This document shows positions 6,968 to 13,384 of a stretch of 17,260 nucleotides of DNA, piece by piece. The stretch covers positions 1 through 17,260 of the forward strand of contig USAV01000030.1 in NCBI GenBank assembly GCA_900552715.1. Direction: 5' to 3'. The stretch comes from an uncultured Veillonella sp. GTDB lineage: Bacteria; Bacillota; Negativicutes; Veillonellales; Veillonellaceae. The notes below the pieces were generated by a model. It did no database searches. It was given only the letters and a program-made list of their open reading frames with translations, and was not told the origin of the DNA. Every line of letters starts with the position of its first letter. Positions within the stretch are counted from its first letter, which is position 1. A program made the position numbers and the translations under genes.

Positions 6968-8029
6968 TCAAGCATTGGCACGTTTTGTATTAACTACAGC
7001 AATAATAAGTGCCACTACAAAACCAACAACTACAGCAATTTCACCATTTAATGTAGGGCCTGCACCAGAAGCGGCTAAGCCAAAATTATGAGCAAATGCT
7101 GCACCAGCCCCGAGGCCAAATACGGTAACAGCAGAATCAGAATTACCTTCACCAGTCATAATTAATTGACGCAACGGACAACCGCCAAGCAATACGCTAC
7201 AGAAGCCTGCAAGCGCCATGCCTAGGAAATTCCACAAGCCATCTGTATGTGCAATCGGTTGGTTTTCAAAGCCAAGATGGAAATTACCAAAGCTAATATT
7301 TACAACGAATACACCAATGAGAACAGCTAAATAACCAAAGATAAGGATGGATTTTTTGAACAAGAATAAATCTCTAAAGCCCCCAACCGTACAAAGTCGG
7401 CTAACTTGAGATAAGCCACCTACTACAAGACCTGCCGCCAAAGAAATGAGCCATGGAGCATGCATTGCGCCAGGACCTTTTTGGCTAAAGAAGATAAATG
7501 CGGGAGCCGCTACTACTAGTACTAATAACCCAACCTGAATAGCCGGCATCATAGCGGACTCTAACTTACTCAATGCATAAGTTCGTTGTAAAGAATAGCC
7601 TTTTTTCAAGAAAATTGTACCGAATCCAATACCACCTGCAAAGCCGGCAATACCGAATAAGGCATTTAAATCACCGCCGCCAAGTCGCAAAATCATTCGA
7701 ATTGGACAGCCAAGGAACATCAAAGCACCAATCATAACAAAGAAGCCAAGAATAAATCGAATAATTGGAGATGAACCACCTTTACTTTGGTGTTCGCCAC
7801 GAATCATGGACAATACATAAGCCCCTAAAATGAGACCGATAATTTCTGGACGAATGTACTGTACCGGCGCAGCACGATGTAGACCTAGACCACCGACAGT
7901 ATCGCGAACAAAGCACGCAATACAGAATCCCATATTACCTGGATTTCCAGCTAATACGAGGAAGCCCGCGATAGCACCAATAATAAGGCCTGCAATAATT
8001 AAATTCCGTTTTTCATGAGACCCACTCAT
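6968..8029 (-). CDS. yedE: YedE-family putative selenium transporter (YeeE/YedE membrane protein)
   Basis: A 353-residue, strongly hydrophobic protein with about ten membrane segments in two homologous halves. Each half carries the YeeE/YedE cysteine-glycine signatures: GNMGFCIACFVRD (31-43) and GCPIRM early, SRLCTVGGFRD and GGCPLRQL later. These intramembrane cysteines line the pore of thiosulfate-importing YeeE relatives. The YedE branch found with DUF3343 and class V aminotransferase-like enzymes is linked to selenium uptake by comparative genomics. The ATG at 8027-8029 follows AAGGAG. It is co-transcribed with the DUF3343 gene and divergent from the desulfurase-like gene. The substrate could instead be a reduced sulfur compound. 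Confidence 0.85.
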   Translation of the reverse strand: MSGSHEKRNLIIAGLIIGAIAGFLVLAGNPGNMGFCIACFVRDTVGGLGLHRAAPVQYIRPEIIGLILGAYVLSMIRGEHQSKGGSSPIIRFILGFFVMIGALMFLGCPIRMILRLGGGDLNALFGIAGFAGGIGFGTIFLKKGYSLQRTYALSKLESAMMPAIQVGLLVLVVAAPAFIFFSQKGPGAMHAPWLISLAAGLVVGGLSQVSRLCTVGGFRDLFLFKKSILIFGYLAVLIGVFVVNISFGNFHLGFENQPIAHTDGLWNFLGMALAGFCSVLLGGCPLRQLIMTGEGNSDSAVTVFGLGAGAAFAHNFGLAASGAGPTLNGEIAVVVGFVVALIIAVVNTKRANA

Positions 8030-8065
8030 AGTAAACTCCTTTCAAACTACAAACACAAAAACTCT

Positions 8066-8112
8066 ATGAGTACATGCTCCGATTCTAAGTAACATGCTAC
8101 TCATGATATAAT
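8066..8112. promoter_or_regulatory. Divergent promoter region of yedE and the desulfurase-like gene, with an imperfect dyad
   Basis: On the plus strand an extended -10, TGATATAAT (8104-8112), with a weak -35, points at the gene starting at 8150. An imperfect inverted repeat, ATGAGTACATG (8066-8076) against CATGCTACTCAT (8093-8104), overlaps it and would suit a regulator acting on both genes. A minus-strand -10 (TAGAAT, around 8082-8087) for yedE is only tentative. Confidence 0.5.
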
Positions 8113-8149
8113 AGCCATAAATATACATTGTTATTTATGGAGATTATCT

Positions 8150-9307
8150 ATGGACTATATCTATTTAGACAATGCAAGCACTTCATTTCCAAAAGCACCA
8201 ACAGTCGCCACCGCTATGTCCGACTATATAACGAACCGGGGTATAAACATCAACCGTGGTTCCTATTCCCTCGCCTACGATGTAGAGGATATTATCTATA
8301 CAACAAGACAACGACTAAATACCTTATTCAACGGCCATGATCCATCACATGTTATCTTTACACAGAATGTGACGATGAGCTTAAATATGGTCATCAAGGG
8401 CCTATTAAAAGCAGGGGATCATGTGCTCGTTAGCTCAATGGAGCACAACGCAGTTATGAGACCACTCACGCAACTACTAGATAAAGGCATTACCTTTGAT
8501 ACTATTCCATGCGACTCCACAGGATTCATCCAAATGGACTCTATCGAGCCATTAATTCGTCCTAACACAGTAGCCCTAATTATCAACCACGCATCCAATG
8601 TATGTGGAACCATTCAACCGATCGAATCAATTGGCTCAATCTGCAAGGCTCATAATCTACAATTTATTGTAGATGCAGCCCAAACGGCAGGTGTTATTCC
8701 TATTGATGTGAAAGCTTGTCATATTGATGCACTTTGCTTTACGGGTCATAAAGGCTTATTGGGACCTCAAGGTATTGGTGGCATTATTTTAACCAAAGAA
8801 ATAGCTCAGACCTTAACCCCTCTTATCGCTGGTGGTACAGGTAGCTTCTCACATTTAGAAACGATGCCTACCCATATGCCCGACGCCTTTGAAGCAGGTA
8901 CGTTAAATCTACCTGGAATCATCGGGCTCAATGAAGGCCTCTCCTATATTGAGTCACAAGGAATGGAGAACATTCACAACCACGAGCTAGCGTTAACACA
9001 AGCCTTCCTCGAAGGCTTGCAATCAATAGATGGTATTAACATCGTTGGTAAGCAGAATATCCAAGATAGAACTGCCGTCGTATCCATCACAATTGATGGT
9101 ATGGACTCGGCGAGTATCGCTTATGAACTAGAATCTAATTATCACATCATGACACGTGTTGGTCTCCACTGTGCCCCACGAGCACACCAAACACTAAGAA
9201 CCTATCCAGAAGGAACAGTACGCTTCTCCTTTGGCTATGCCAACACACATAACGATGTGGAATCCGCATTATCTGCTCTACATAGAATCGTTAAAAGTAC
9301 TAAATAA
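8150..9307 (+). CDS. Class V aminotransferase-fold cysteine desulfurase / selenocysteine lyase-like enzyme
   Basis: A 385-residue cytoplasmic PLP enzyme. YLDNAST at the N-terminus, H99 in SMEHNAVMRP (stacks on PLP), DAAQ (175-178), the PLP-binding lysine K201 in FTGHKGLLGPQG, and the catalytic cysteine C341 in VGLHCAPRAH are all present. It is closest in layout to the compact family often annotated 'cysteine desulfurase family protein' that accompanies selenium genes, rather than housekeeping IscS or SufS; no scaffold or Suf genes adjoin it. Next to YedE and DUF3343 it is expected to mobilise selenium or sulfur from (seleno)cysteine to the carrier. GGAG sits 7 nt before the ATG. Enzyme class certain; Se versus S undetermined. 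Confidence 0.88.
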   Translation: MDYIYLDNASTSFPKAPTVATAMSDYITNRGININRGSYSLAYDVEDIIYTTRQRLNTLFNGHDPSHVIFTQNVTMSLNMVIKGLLKAGDHVLVSSMEHNAVMRPLTQLLDKGITFDTIPCDSTGFIQMDSIEPLIRPNTVALIINHASNVCGTIQPIESIGSICKAHNLQFIVDAAQTAGVIPIDVKACHIDALCFTGHKGLLGPQGIGGIILTKEIAQTLTPLIAGGTGSFSHLETMPTHMPDAFEAGTLNLPGIIGLNEGLSYIESQGMENIHNHELALTQAFLEGLQSIDGINIVGKQNIQDRTAVVSITIDGMDSASIAYELESNYHIMTRVGLHCAPRAHQTLRTYPEGTVRFSFGYANTHNDVESALSALHRIVKSTK

Positions 9308-9319
9308 TACATAACCATT

Positions 9320-9350
9320 AAGGCTATATACCTTGAGTATATAGCCTTTT
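9320..9350. terminator. Terminator between convergent desulfurase-like and NifB-like genes
   Basis: A 12-bp perfect stem, AAGGCTATATAC (9320-9331) with GTATATAGCCTT (9337-9348), a 5-nt loop, and TTTT on the plus strand. It lies 7 nt from the stop codon of the minus-strand NifB-class gene and probably serves both directions. Confidence 0.88.
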
Positions 9351-9356
9351 ATGCTT

Positions 9357-10187
9357 CTACGCTTCGCATAAACGACCGATAGCATCAGCTCTACAGCGTT
9401 TGCAGTGTGTCATTTGCGGCACATAGTGACCAATAAATTGACGCATGTTATCGATTTCTTCTGAAGTCGGGCCTCGGTGATTTTCAAAGGCTGTATCATG
9501 AACAGGAATCATAGCAATACAGTTCATCAAATCGACACCCCATGCTTCCGCTTGTTTAGCGATAGCTGGTACATGGTCCATATTTACATCAGGCACTACT
9601 ACGGTGTTAATCTTAACAATGATGTTCTTTTCCTTTAACTTCCGGATACTTTCAGCCTGACGTTCTAATAAAATACGGGCCCCATCGATTCCCTTGTAGA
9701 TATTACCCTCATAGCGAACCATGGAATATACTTGTTTTGCAATCTCAGGATCAATAGCATTCGCCGTAATCGTTACATGAGTAATTCCTAAGTCAGCAAT
9801 TTCATTAACATAATCAGGCACTGCTAAGCCATTACTAGATAAACAAAGCATGACATGGGGGAAATCTTTTTTTACGAGGCGGAAGGTTTCTAGCGTCTTG
9901 TCTGCATCACACATAGGATCTCCAGGCCCTGCAATACCTACTACAGAGATATCCTGACGAGCATCAAACACCTTGCGCACAAAGGCAGCTGCCTCTTGTG
10001 GCGTATAGACATGCTGCGTCACGCCCGGTCTATTTTCATTGGCACAGTCGTACTTACGATTACAATAGTTACATTGAATATTACAATTTGGCGCTACTGG
10101 TAAATGTAAACGACCCCAATTAGCAGAAGCGGCCTTGTTATAACAAGGATGATTTTGTAGGAAACTTTGTCCTTTAATTTCTTTCAT
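9357..10187 (-). CDS. NifB-class radical SAM protein without a C-terminal NifX/NafY domain
   Basis: 276 residues. The radical SAM motif CNIQCNYC (35-42) sits in the NifB signature CNYCNRKYDCANENRPGV (39-56), preceded by HPC (13-15) and followed by GIAGPGDP (84-91), CLSSNGL (115-121), and the C-terminal CKRCRADAIGRLC (262-274). These cysteines and the histidine correspond to positions that in NifB bind the radical SAM cluster and the two additional [4Fe-4S] substrate clusters, so the protein looks capable of fusing clusters into an 8Fe-9S-carbide core. Stand-alone NifB of this size is known in archaea. It is the last gene of an operon, 2 nt after the NapH-like gene, with AAAGG before its ATG. 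No nifHDK, nifE, nifN or nifV is in the window, so the acceptor of its product is unknown. Confidence 0.88.
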   Translation of the reverse strand: MKEIKGQSFLQNHPCYNKAASANWGRLHLPVAPNCNIQCNYCNRKYDCANENRPGVTQHVYTPQEAAAFVRKVFDARQDISVVGIAGPGDPMCDADKTLETFRLVKKDFPHVMLCLSSNGLAVPDYVNEIADLGITHVTITANAIDPEIAKQVYSMVRYEGNIYKGIDGARILLERQAESIRKLKEKNIIVKINTVVVPDVNMDHVPAIAKQAEAWGVDLMNCIAMIPVHDTAFENHRGPTSEEIDNMRQFIGHYVPQMTHCKRCRADAIGRLCEA

Positions 10188-10189
10188 AA

Positions 10190-10996
10190 TTAACCTTTCC
10201 GACCAAATCTAATAGCATCTTTATGGCAAACATGTAAGCAATCGCCACAGTTGGTACAATTCATTTCATTTGGTCGTGTTCCCATTTCACACACGCGTAA
10301 GCACGCATCACAGTTATCGCAATCATTTGTTTTAAAAATTCTAAAAATAGAAATTTTGCGAAGCAACTCCATTACGCCTCCAAAAGGACATACAAAGCGA
10401 CACCAAGCATTAGCGATAATAAGGGAACCAGCAATAATAGAAACGACCGTTATAGTACGAGCCGCCCAATACCATTCGGAAAACTGCATAGATAAAATGA
10501 CGGCATTAAAATATTCATCACTGGTCCGAATGGGGATCATAATACGAGGATTACCAAATTTAAAATAAACTACGAGACCTAAAATTATAGTTGCTACCAT
10601 GCCGAGTTGAAGGAAACGCATATAGTTTTTACGATTTCTTAGTGGTCCCATAGATATTTTTCCCAGCATTTGGTTAACCCACCCACTTGGACAGAACCAG
10701 CTACAGAAAGCACGTCCAAAGAAGACGACCATAATCGGCAAGATAATCCACCACGCATAAAAGTACGTCGTGATGCGGCCCCAGCAGGTAATTATGGAAC
10801 AGCTTTCACAGTTTACGAATGGAACAATATAAGGGCATCGGAATATGCCATAGTATACCCATTTCCCCATAATAAATAGGAAGATAAACTGTACGATTCG
10901 ACGCCAAAGCGTTAAATTCTTAGGGGCTTGCTTTCCGGATACACCAGAATTACCTTGAGTTCCGCAGGTTGCAGATGACGGACAATGACTACACAT
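10190..10996 (-). CDS. NapH-like membrane polyferredoxin (4Fe-4S electron-transfer protein)
   Basis: 268 residues. About four to five hydrophobic helices carry the paired motifs FCSWFCPSGW (97-106) and CRFVCPFGG (199-207) typical of NapH/NosR/CcoG proteins. Two C-terminal ferredoxin clusters follow, CDNCDACLRVC (226-236) and CTNCGDCLHVC (247-257). Extra cysteines occur in CPYIVPFVNCESCSIITC (54-71) and at the very N-terminus (C2, C5, C11). Such proteins move electrons between the quinone pool and a periplasmic or membrane partner. Its start overlaps the end of the ModA-like gene by 8 bp and its stop is 2 nt from the NifB-class start, so all three are translated together. No nap or nos structural genes accompany it, so its redox partner is unknown. 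Confidence 0.85.
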   Translation of the reverse strand: MCSHCPSSATCGTQGNSGVSGKQAPKNLTLWRRIVQFIFLFIMGKWVYYGIFRCPYIVPFVNCESCSIITCWGRITTYFYAWWIILPIMVVFFGRAFCSWFCPSGWVNQMLGKISMGPLRNRKNYMRFLQLGMVATIILGLVVYFKFGNPRIMIPIRTSDEYFNAVILSMQFSEWYWAARTITVVSIIAGSLIIANAWCRFVCPFGGVMELLRKISIFRIFKTNDCDNCDACLRVCEMGTRPNEMNCTNCGDCLHVCHKDAIRFGRKG

Positions 10997-11852
10997 CTTT
11001 TACACCAAACCTTTCTATCAAATCGAGACCTCTCGCACTATGGACGGATGTGAACCCGTGATTTTCTAAGATTTGTTGTCCTTCTTGGGATCGTGTAAAT
11101 TCAATATAATCGGCAGCCAACGCACGATCTTGTACATATTTCATCGTGTTAATAGTGAAAGTAAGCGGTGCAGGTGGCACAAATTGTGCAGGTATGGAGA
11201 AATACTCTATACGATCCTTGAACCGATCATGTGTGGTAAGGCGTTTTTCAATGATGGATACATCGGCTTTACCTTCTACGAGGTCACACATCATGGAAAT
11301 TACACAAGCATTTTCAGCCATTAAGTTTTTCATGATACCATCGGTCAAACCAGATAATTTCATGATTCCTTTTACAGACGCACTACCTGGTGGAGATGCG
11401 CCTAAGGGCAACATAACGCGTACACCAGGCTCGGCCATATCCTTCAAATCCCGAATCCCTGCAGGATTCCCCTTAGGTGTAACAATAACGTAATCCGTAA
11501 AACATAATGGTTCAAAAGCCATACTTACGCCTTTTTTGCGCATATTTTTCGCTAGATCTAAACCGCGAGCCCCAAAGACTTCTGTGCGACTCTTCTCAGC
11601 CAACAAGGATTTACCAATAGCCCCCGCAAAGGCACCAGTATACTGAATATTGTGCCCCGTGTGCATCGTATAAACTTGGTTTAAATCAAGGAACGCTTCC
11701 GACAAACCGCCACAAGTCCACACTTGTAATGAGTCAGACTGTGTTGGCTTGTAAGCGCCTCGTATAAACGACGGCACCGCTGATGCGGCTGCTAAAGCTA
11801 AAGCACCACCAATAAACTGGCGACGGGATATATCCTTTTTCAAAAATCCCAT
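10989..11852 (-). CDS. Tat-exported ModA/WtpA-like oxyanion-binding protein
   Basis: 287 residues. The N-terminus carries a twin-arginine signal, ISRRQFIGGALALAAA with R10-R11, and no lipobox cysteine. The mature part has a ModA-like fold: LSEAFLDLNQVYTMHTGHNIQYTGAFAGA at the first lobe, TEVFGARGLDLAKNM where ModA has DVFISA, FTDYVIVTPKGNP at the hinge, and a C-terminal AADYIEFTRSQEGQQILENHGF typical of ModA. Molybdate, tungstate or a related oxyanion is the expected ligand. The ATG at 11850-11852 is chosen because AAAGGTGG lies 7 nt upstream; a GTG at 11868-11870 would place that site inside the gene. It is first in the operon with NapH-like and NifB-class genes. No ABC permease or ATPase is nearby, which is odd for a transporter component. 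Tat export is also unusual for this family. Confidence 0.8.
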   Translation of the reverse strand: MGFLKKDISRRQFIGGALALAAASAVPSFIRGAYKPTQSDSLQVWTCGGLSEAFLDLNQVYTMHTGHNIQYTGAFAGAIGKSLLAEKSRTEVFGARGLDLAKNMRKKGVSMAFEPLCFTDYVIVTPKGNPAGIRDLKDMAEPGVRVMLPLGASPPGSASVKGIMKLSGLTDGIMKNLMAENACVISMMCDLVEGKADVSIIEKRLTTHDRFKDRIEYFSIPAQFVPPAPLTFTINTMKYVQDRALAADYIEFTRSQEGQQILENHGFTSVHSARGLDLIERFGVKDV

Positions 11853-12223
11853 GTACTTACCACCTTTCACTGAACTTTACAGTACTAATCATATACTCAC
11901 ATTATAGTATAAAAATCATAAGTTTTAACGATGATATGCATAAGTTTAATTAATTTATTTATATAGATTAGTCATGTAAATACTGTTTTTAAAGGTATTA
12001 TTATAAAACTTTAAGATATTCTCTCCATATCTATTTTATTGAATATTTATTGCATACGATGAATATTCTATTTTTTTAGATTTAATGAAGCTAAAATCCC
12101 ACTATGCGTTTAGTGCATAGCCAGCAAGAACAATCAGCTCTATAGACTATATTTAGACTCTTTATAGAACTCATTGCTCTTTAAGATTTAAATGCACTAT
12201 AAGGCAATATTGCCAAAAGAACG
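11853..12223. other. Non-coding A+T-rich gap between the ModA-like operon and rpsR
   Basis: No credible gene on either strand. Near the ModA-like gene a minus-strand TATAAT (11901-11906) has weak -35 options (TTAAAA at 16 bp or GTTAAA at 17 bp), overlapped by ATCAT/ATGAT arms (11915-11919, 11931-11935). Other dyads are GAATATT/AATATTC (12041-12047, 12062-12068), followed by T7 on the plus strand, CTATGC/GCATAG (12102-12107, 12115-12120), and the perfect palindrome GGCAATATTGCC (12203-12214). None is clearly functional. Confidence 0.6.
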
Positions 12224-12259
12224 CAAAAAGGCGGTACAACCAAATGGTTGTACCGCCTT
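12224..12259 (-). terminator. Terminator of the rpsF-ssb-rpsR operon
   Basis: A perfect 14-bp stem, AAGGCGGTACAACC (12228-12241) with GGTTGTACCGCCTT (12246-12259), and a 4-nt loop. It is followed by TTTTTGCG on the minus strand, 10 nt past the rpsR stop. Confidence 0.95.
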
Positions 12260-12269
12260 GATTCATCAA

Positions 12270-12500
12270 TTATTCAGCAGTGAATGGCAATAAAGCGATT
12301 GCACGTGCACGTTTGATAGATGTAGTCAATTTGCGTTGATGTTTTGCGCAAGTACCGGAAATACGACGAGGTAAGATTTTGCCGCGTTCAGTCGTGAAAC
12401 GACGAAGTTTAGCAACATCTTTATAGTCGATTTGATCGATATGGTCTGCACAGAAAACGCATACTTTTCTTCTTGGCTTTCTGCCTCTATCTCTTCTCAT
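12270..12500 (-). CDS. rpsR: 30S ribosomal protein S18 (zinc-binding C+ form)
   Basis: 76 residues, the normal length. It carries the S18 core YKDVAKLRRFTTERGKILPRRISGTCAKHQRKLTTSIKRARAIALLPF. KVCVFCADH (12-20) together with GTCAKH gives a Cys-rich zinc site, marking the C+ paralogue type. S18 binds 16S rRNA as a heterodimer with S6, encoded at the other end of this operon. AAGGAGG precedes the ATG. Confidence 0.98.
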   Translation of the reverse strand: MRRDRGRKPRRKVCVFCADHIDQIDYKDVAKLRRFTTERGKILPRRISGTCAKHQRKLTTSIKRARAIALLPFTAE

Positions 12501-12539
12501 TGCGAATCCTCCTTTTCGAATTAGTAGGAGTCCCTGACA

Positions 12540-12938
12540 CTAGAACGGGATGTTTTCGTCATCGCCGCCTGTACTGAAACTATCAAAATTGGACCCACCT
12601 TCGAAAGAATTAGTATTCATATCAAGGGATTGGCCCACAAAGTTCGCTACTACTTCAGTAACGTACCGTTTTTGACCGTCCTGAGTCTCGTAAGAACGAG
12701 TTTGCAAACGACCTTCTACAAAGCAACGACTGCCTTTACGAAGATTGCCTGCCGCTTCACCAAGTTTACCCCAAGCAACGCAGTTGATGAAAGCAGTTTG
12801 TTCTTTCGTTTCATTTGTTGCAGAGTCAACATAGGTGTTTGTTGCAGCTACTGTAAAAGTTGCTACCGCACGACCTGTTTTAGTGTAACGTACTTCAGGA
12901 TCACGAGCTAAATTACCTAGAATTTGTACAGAGTTCAT
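12540..12938 (-). CDS. ssb: Single-stranded DNA-binding protein
   Basis: 132 residues. The OB-fold occupies 1-105 (NSVQILGNLARDPEVRYTKTGRAVATF, FINCVAWGKLGEAAGNLRKG, VEGRLQTRSYETQDGQKRYVTEV). A short Ser/Gly-rich linker follows, and the acidic tip DDENIPF docks replication and repair partners. The linker is shorter than in many housekeeping SSBs. It sits between rpsF and rpsR as in most Firmicutes, with GGAGG inside the 19-nt gap after rpsF. Confidence 0.98.
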   Translation of the reverse strand: MNSVQILGNLARDPEVRYTKTGRAVATFTVAATNTYVDSATNETKEQTAFINCVAWGKLGEAAGNLRKGSRCFVEGRLQTRSYETQDGQKRYVTEVVANFVGQSLDMNTNSFEGGSNFDSFSTGGDDENIPF

Positions 12939-12957
12939 GTTTTCCTCCAGGCTTTAA

Positions 12958-13242
12958 TTATGCTTCGTGTTTTACAATTAGATGTCTTAGGACTTCATCG
13001 TTGATTTTCAATACACGATCGATTTCTTTGATTTCAGCAGGTGCTGCTTCAAAGTTAATCAATACATAGAAACCGTCAGTGAATTTCTTCACAGCGTAAG
13101 CAAGACGACGCTTGCCCCAACGATCTACCTTTTCTACTGTGCCGCCTACACGAGCAATTAAAGCTTCTACTTTTTCAATAACAGCGTTAGTTGCTTCCTC
13201 TTCAGCTGGTTTCACAATAAACATGACTTCGTATTTGTTCAT
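12958..13242 (-). CDS. rpsF: 30S ribosomal protein S6
   Basis: 94 residues beginning MNKYEVMFIVKPAEEE, with the conserved DRWGKRRLAYAVKKFTDGFYVLINFEA core that forms the S18 interface. It is the first gene of the operon. GAGGAGGTG lies 8 nt before the ATG at 13240-13242 and can be sequestered by the leader structure. In other Firmicutes an S6:S18 complex represses the operon through its leader. Confidence 0.98.
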   Translation of the reverse strand: MNKYEVMFIVKPAEEEATNAVIEKVEALIARVGGTVEKVDRWGKRRLAYAVKKFTDGFYVLINFEAAPAEIKEIDRVLKINDEVLRHLIVKHEA

Positions 13243-13249
13243 ACAAAAT

Positions 13250-13300
13250 CACCTCCTCTTTCGGACTAATGCCCCTATCGACACATAGGGGTAGGAAGTG
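13250..13300 (-). promoter_or_regulatory. Structured rpsF leader, candidate S6:S18 autoregulatory site
   Basis: Read on the minus strand, CACTTCC (13294-13300) can pair with GGAGGTG (13250-13256), which is the rpsF Shine-Dalgarno. Nested inside is a 7-bp hairpin, CCCCTAT (13285-13291 region) with ATAGGGG (13272-13278 region). A CCGA lies unpaired at 13261-13264, reminiscent of the CCG bulge bound by S6:S18. The pairing is seen directly; ligand and regulation are inferred. Confidence 0.6.
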
Positions 13301-13322
13301 CTTACCATCAATAAGCCTTACT

Positions 13323-13351
13323 ATTATAACCTAAAAAAAGAATGAAAGCAA
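13323..13351 (-). promoter_or_regulatory. Promoter of the rpsF operon
   Basis: TTGCTT (13346-13351), a 17-bp spacer, and a perfect TATAAT (13323-13328) on the minus strand. The -35 box lies inside the terminator stem of the upstream MFS gene. Confidence 0.8.
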
Positions 13352-13377
13352 GAGTTCAATTTTAAACCCTTGCTTTC
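13333..13377 (-). terminator. Terminator of the MFS gene
   Basis: GAAAGCAAG (minus strand, from 13377) pairs with CTTGCTTTC (ending 13344), extended by one G-T and three more pairs. T7 follows (A7 on the plus strand, 13333-13339). It begins 8 nt beyond the MFS stop codon. Confidence 0.9.
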
Positions 13378-13384
13378 ACTAATA

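Noticed and set aside
8128..8340. Plus-strand 70-codon frame overlapping the start of the desulfurase-like gene
   Set aside because: It overlaps, in another frame, a gene with full catalytic motifs and a good ribosome binding site.
11853..11870. GTG start extending the ModA-like protein by six residues
   Set aside because: The extension encodes the AAAGGTGG ribosome binding site of the downstream ATG, and there is no site ahead of the GTG.
12041..12078. GAATATT/AATATTC dyad followed by T7, plus-strand terminator or small RNA end
   Set aside because: The stem is only seven pairs, almost all A-T, with a 14-nt loop, in a very A+T-rich gap and with no plus-strand gene or promoter ahead of it.
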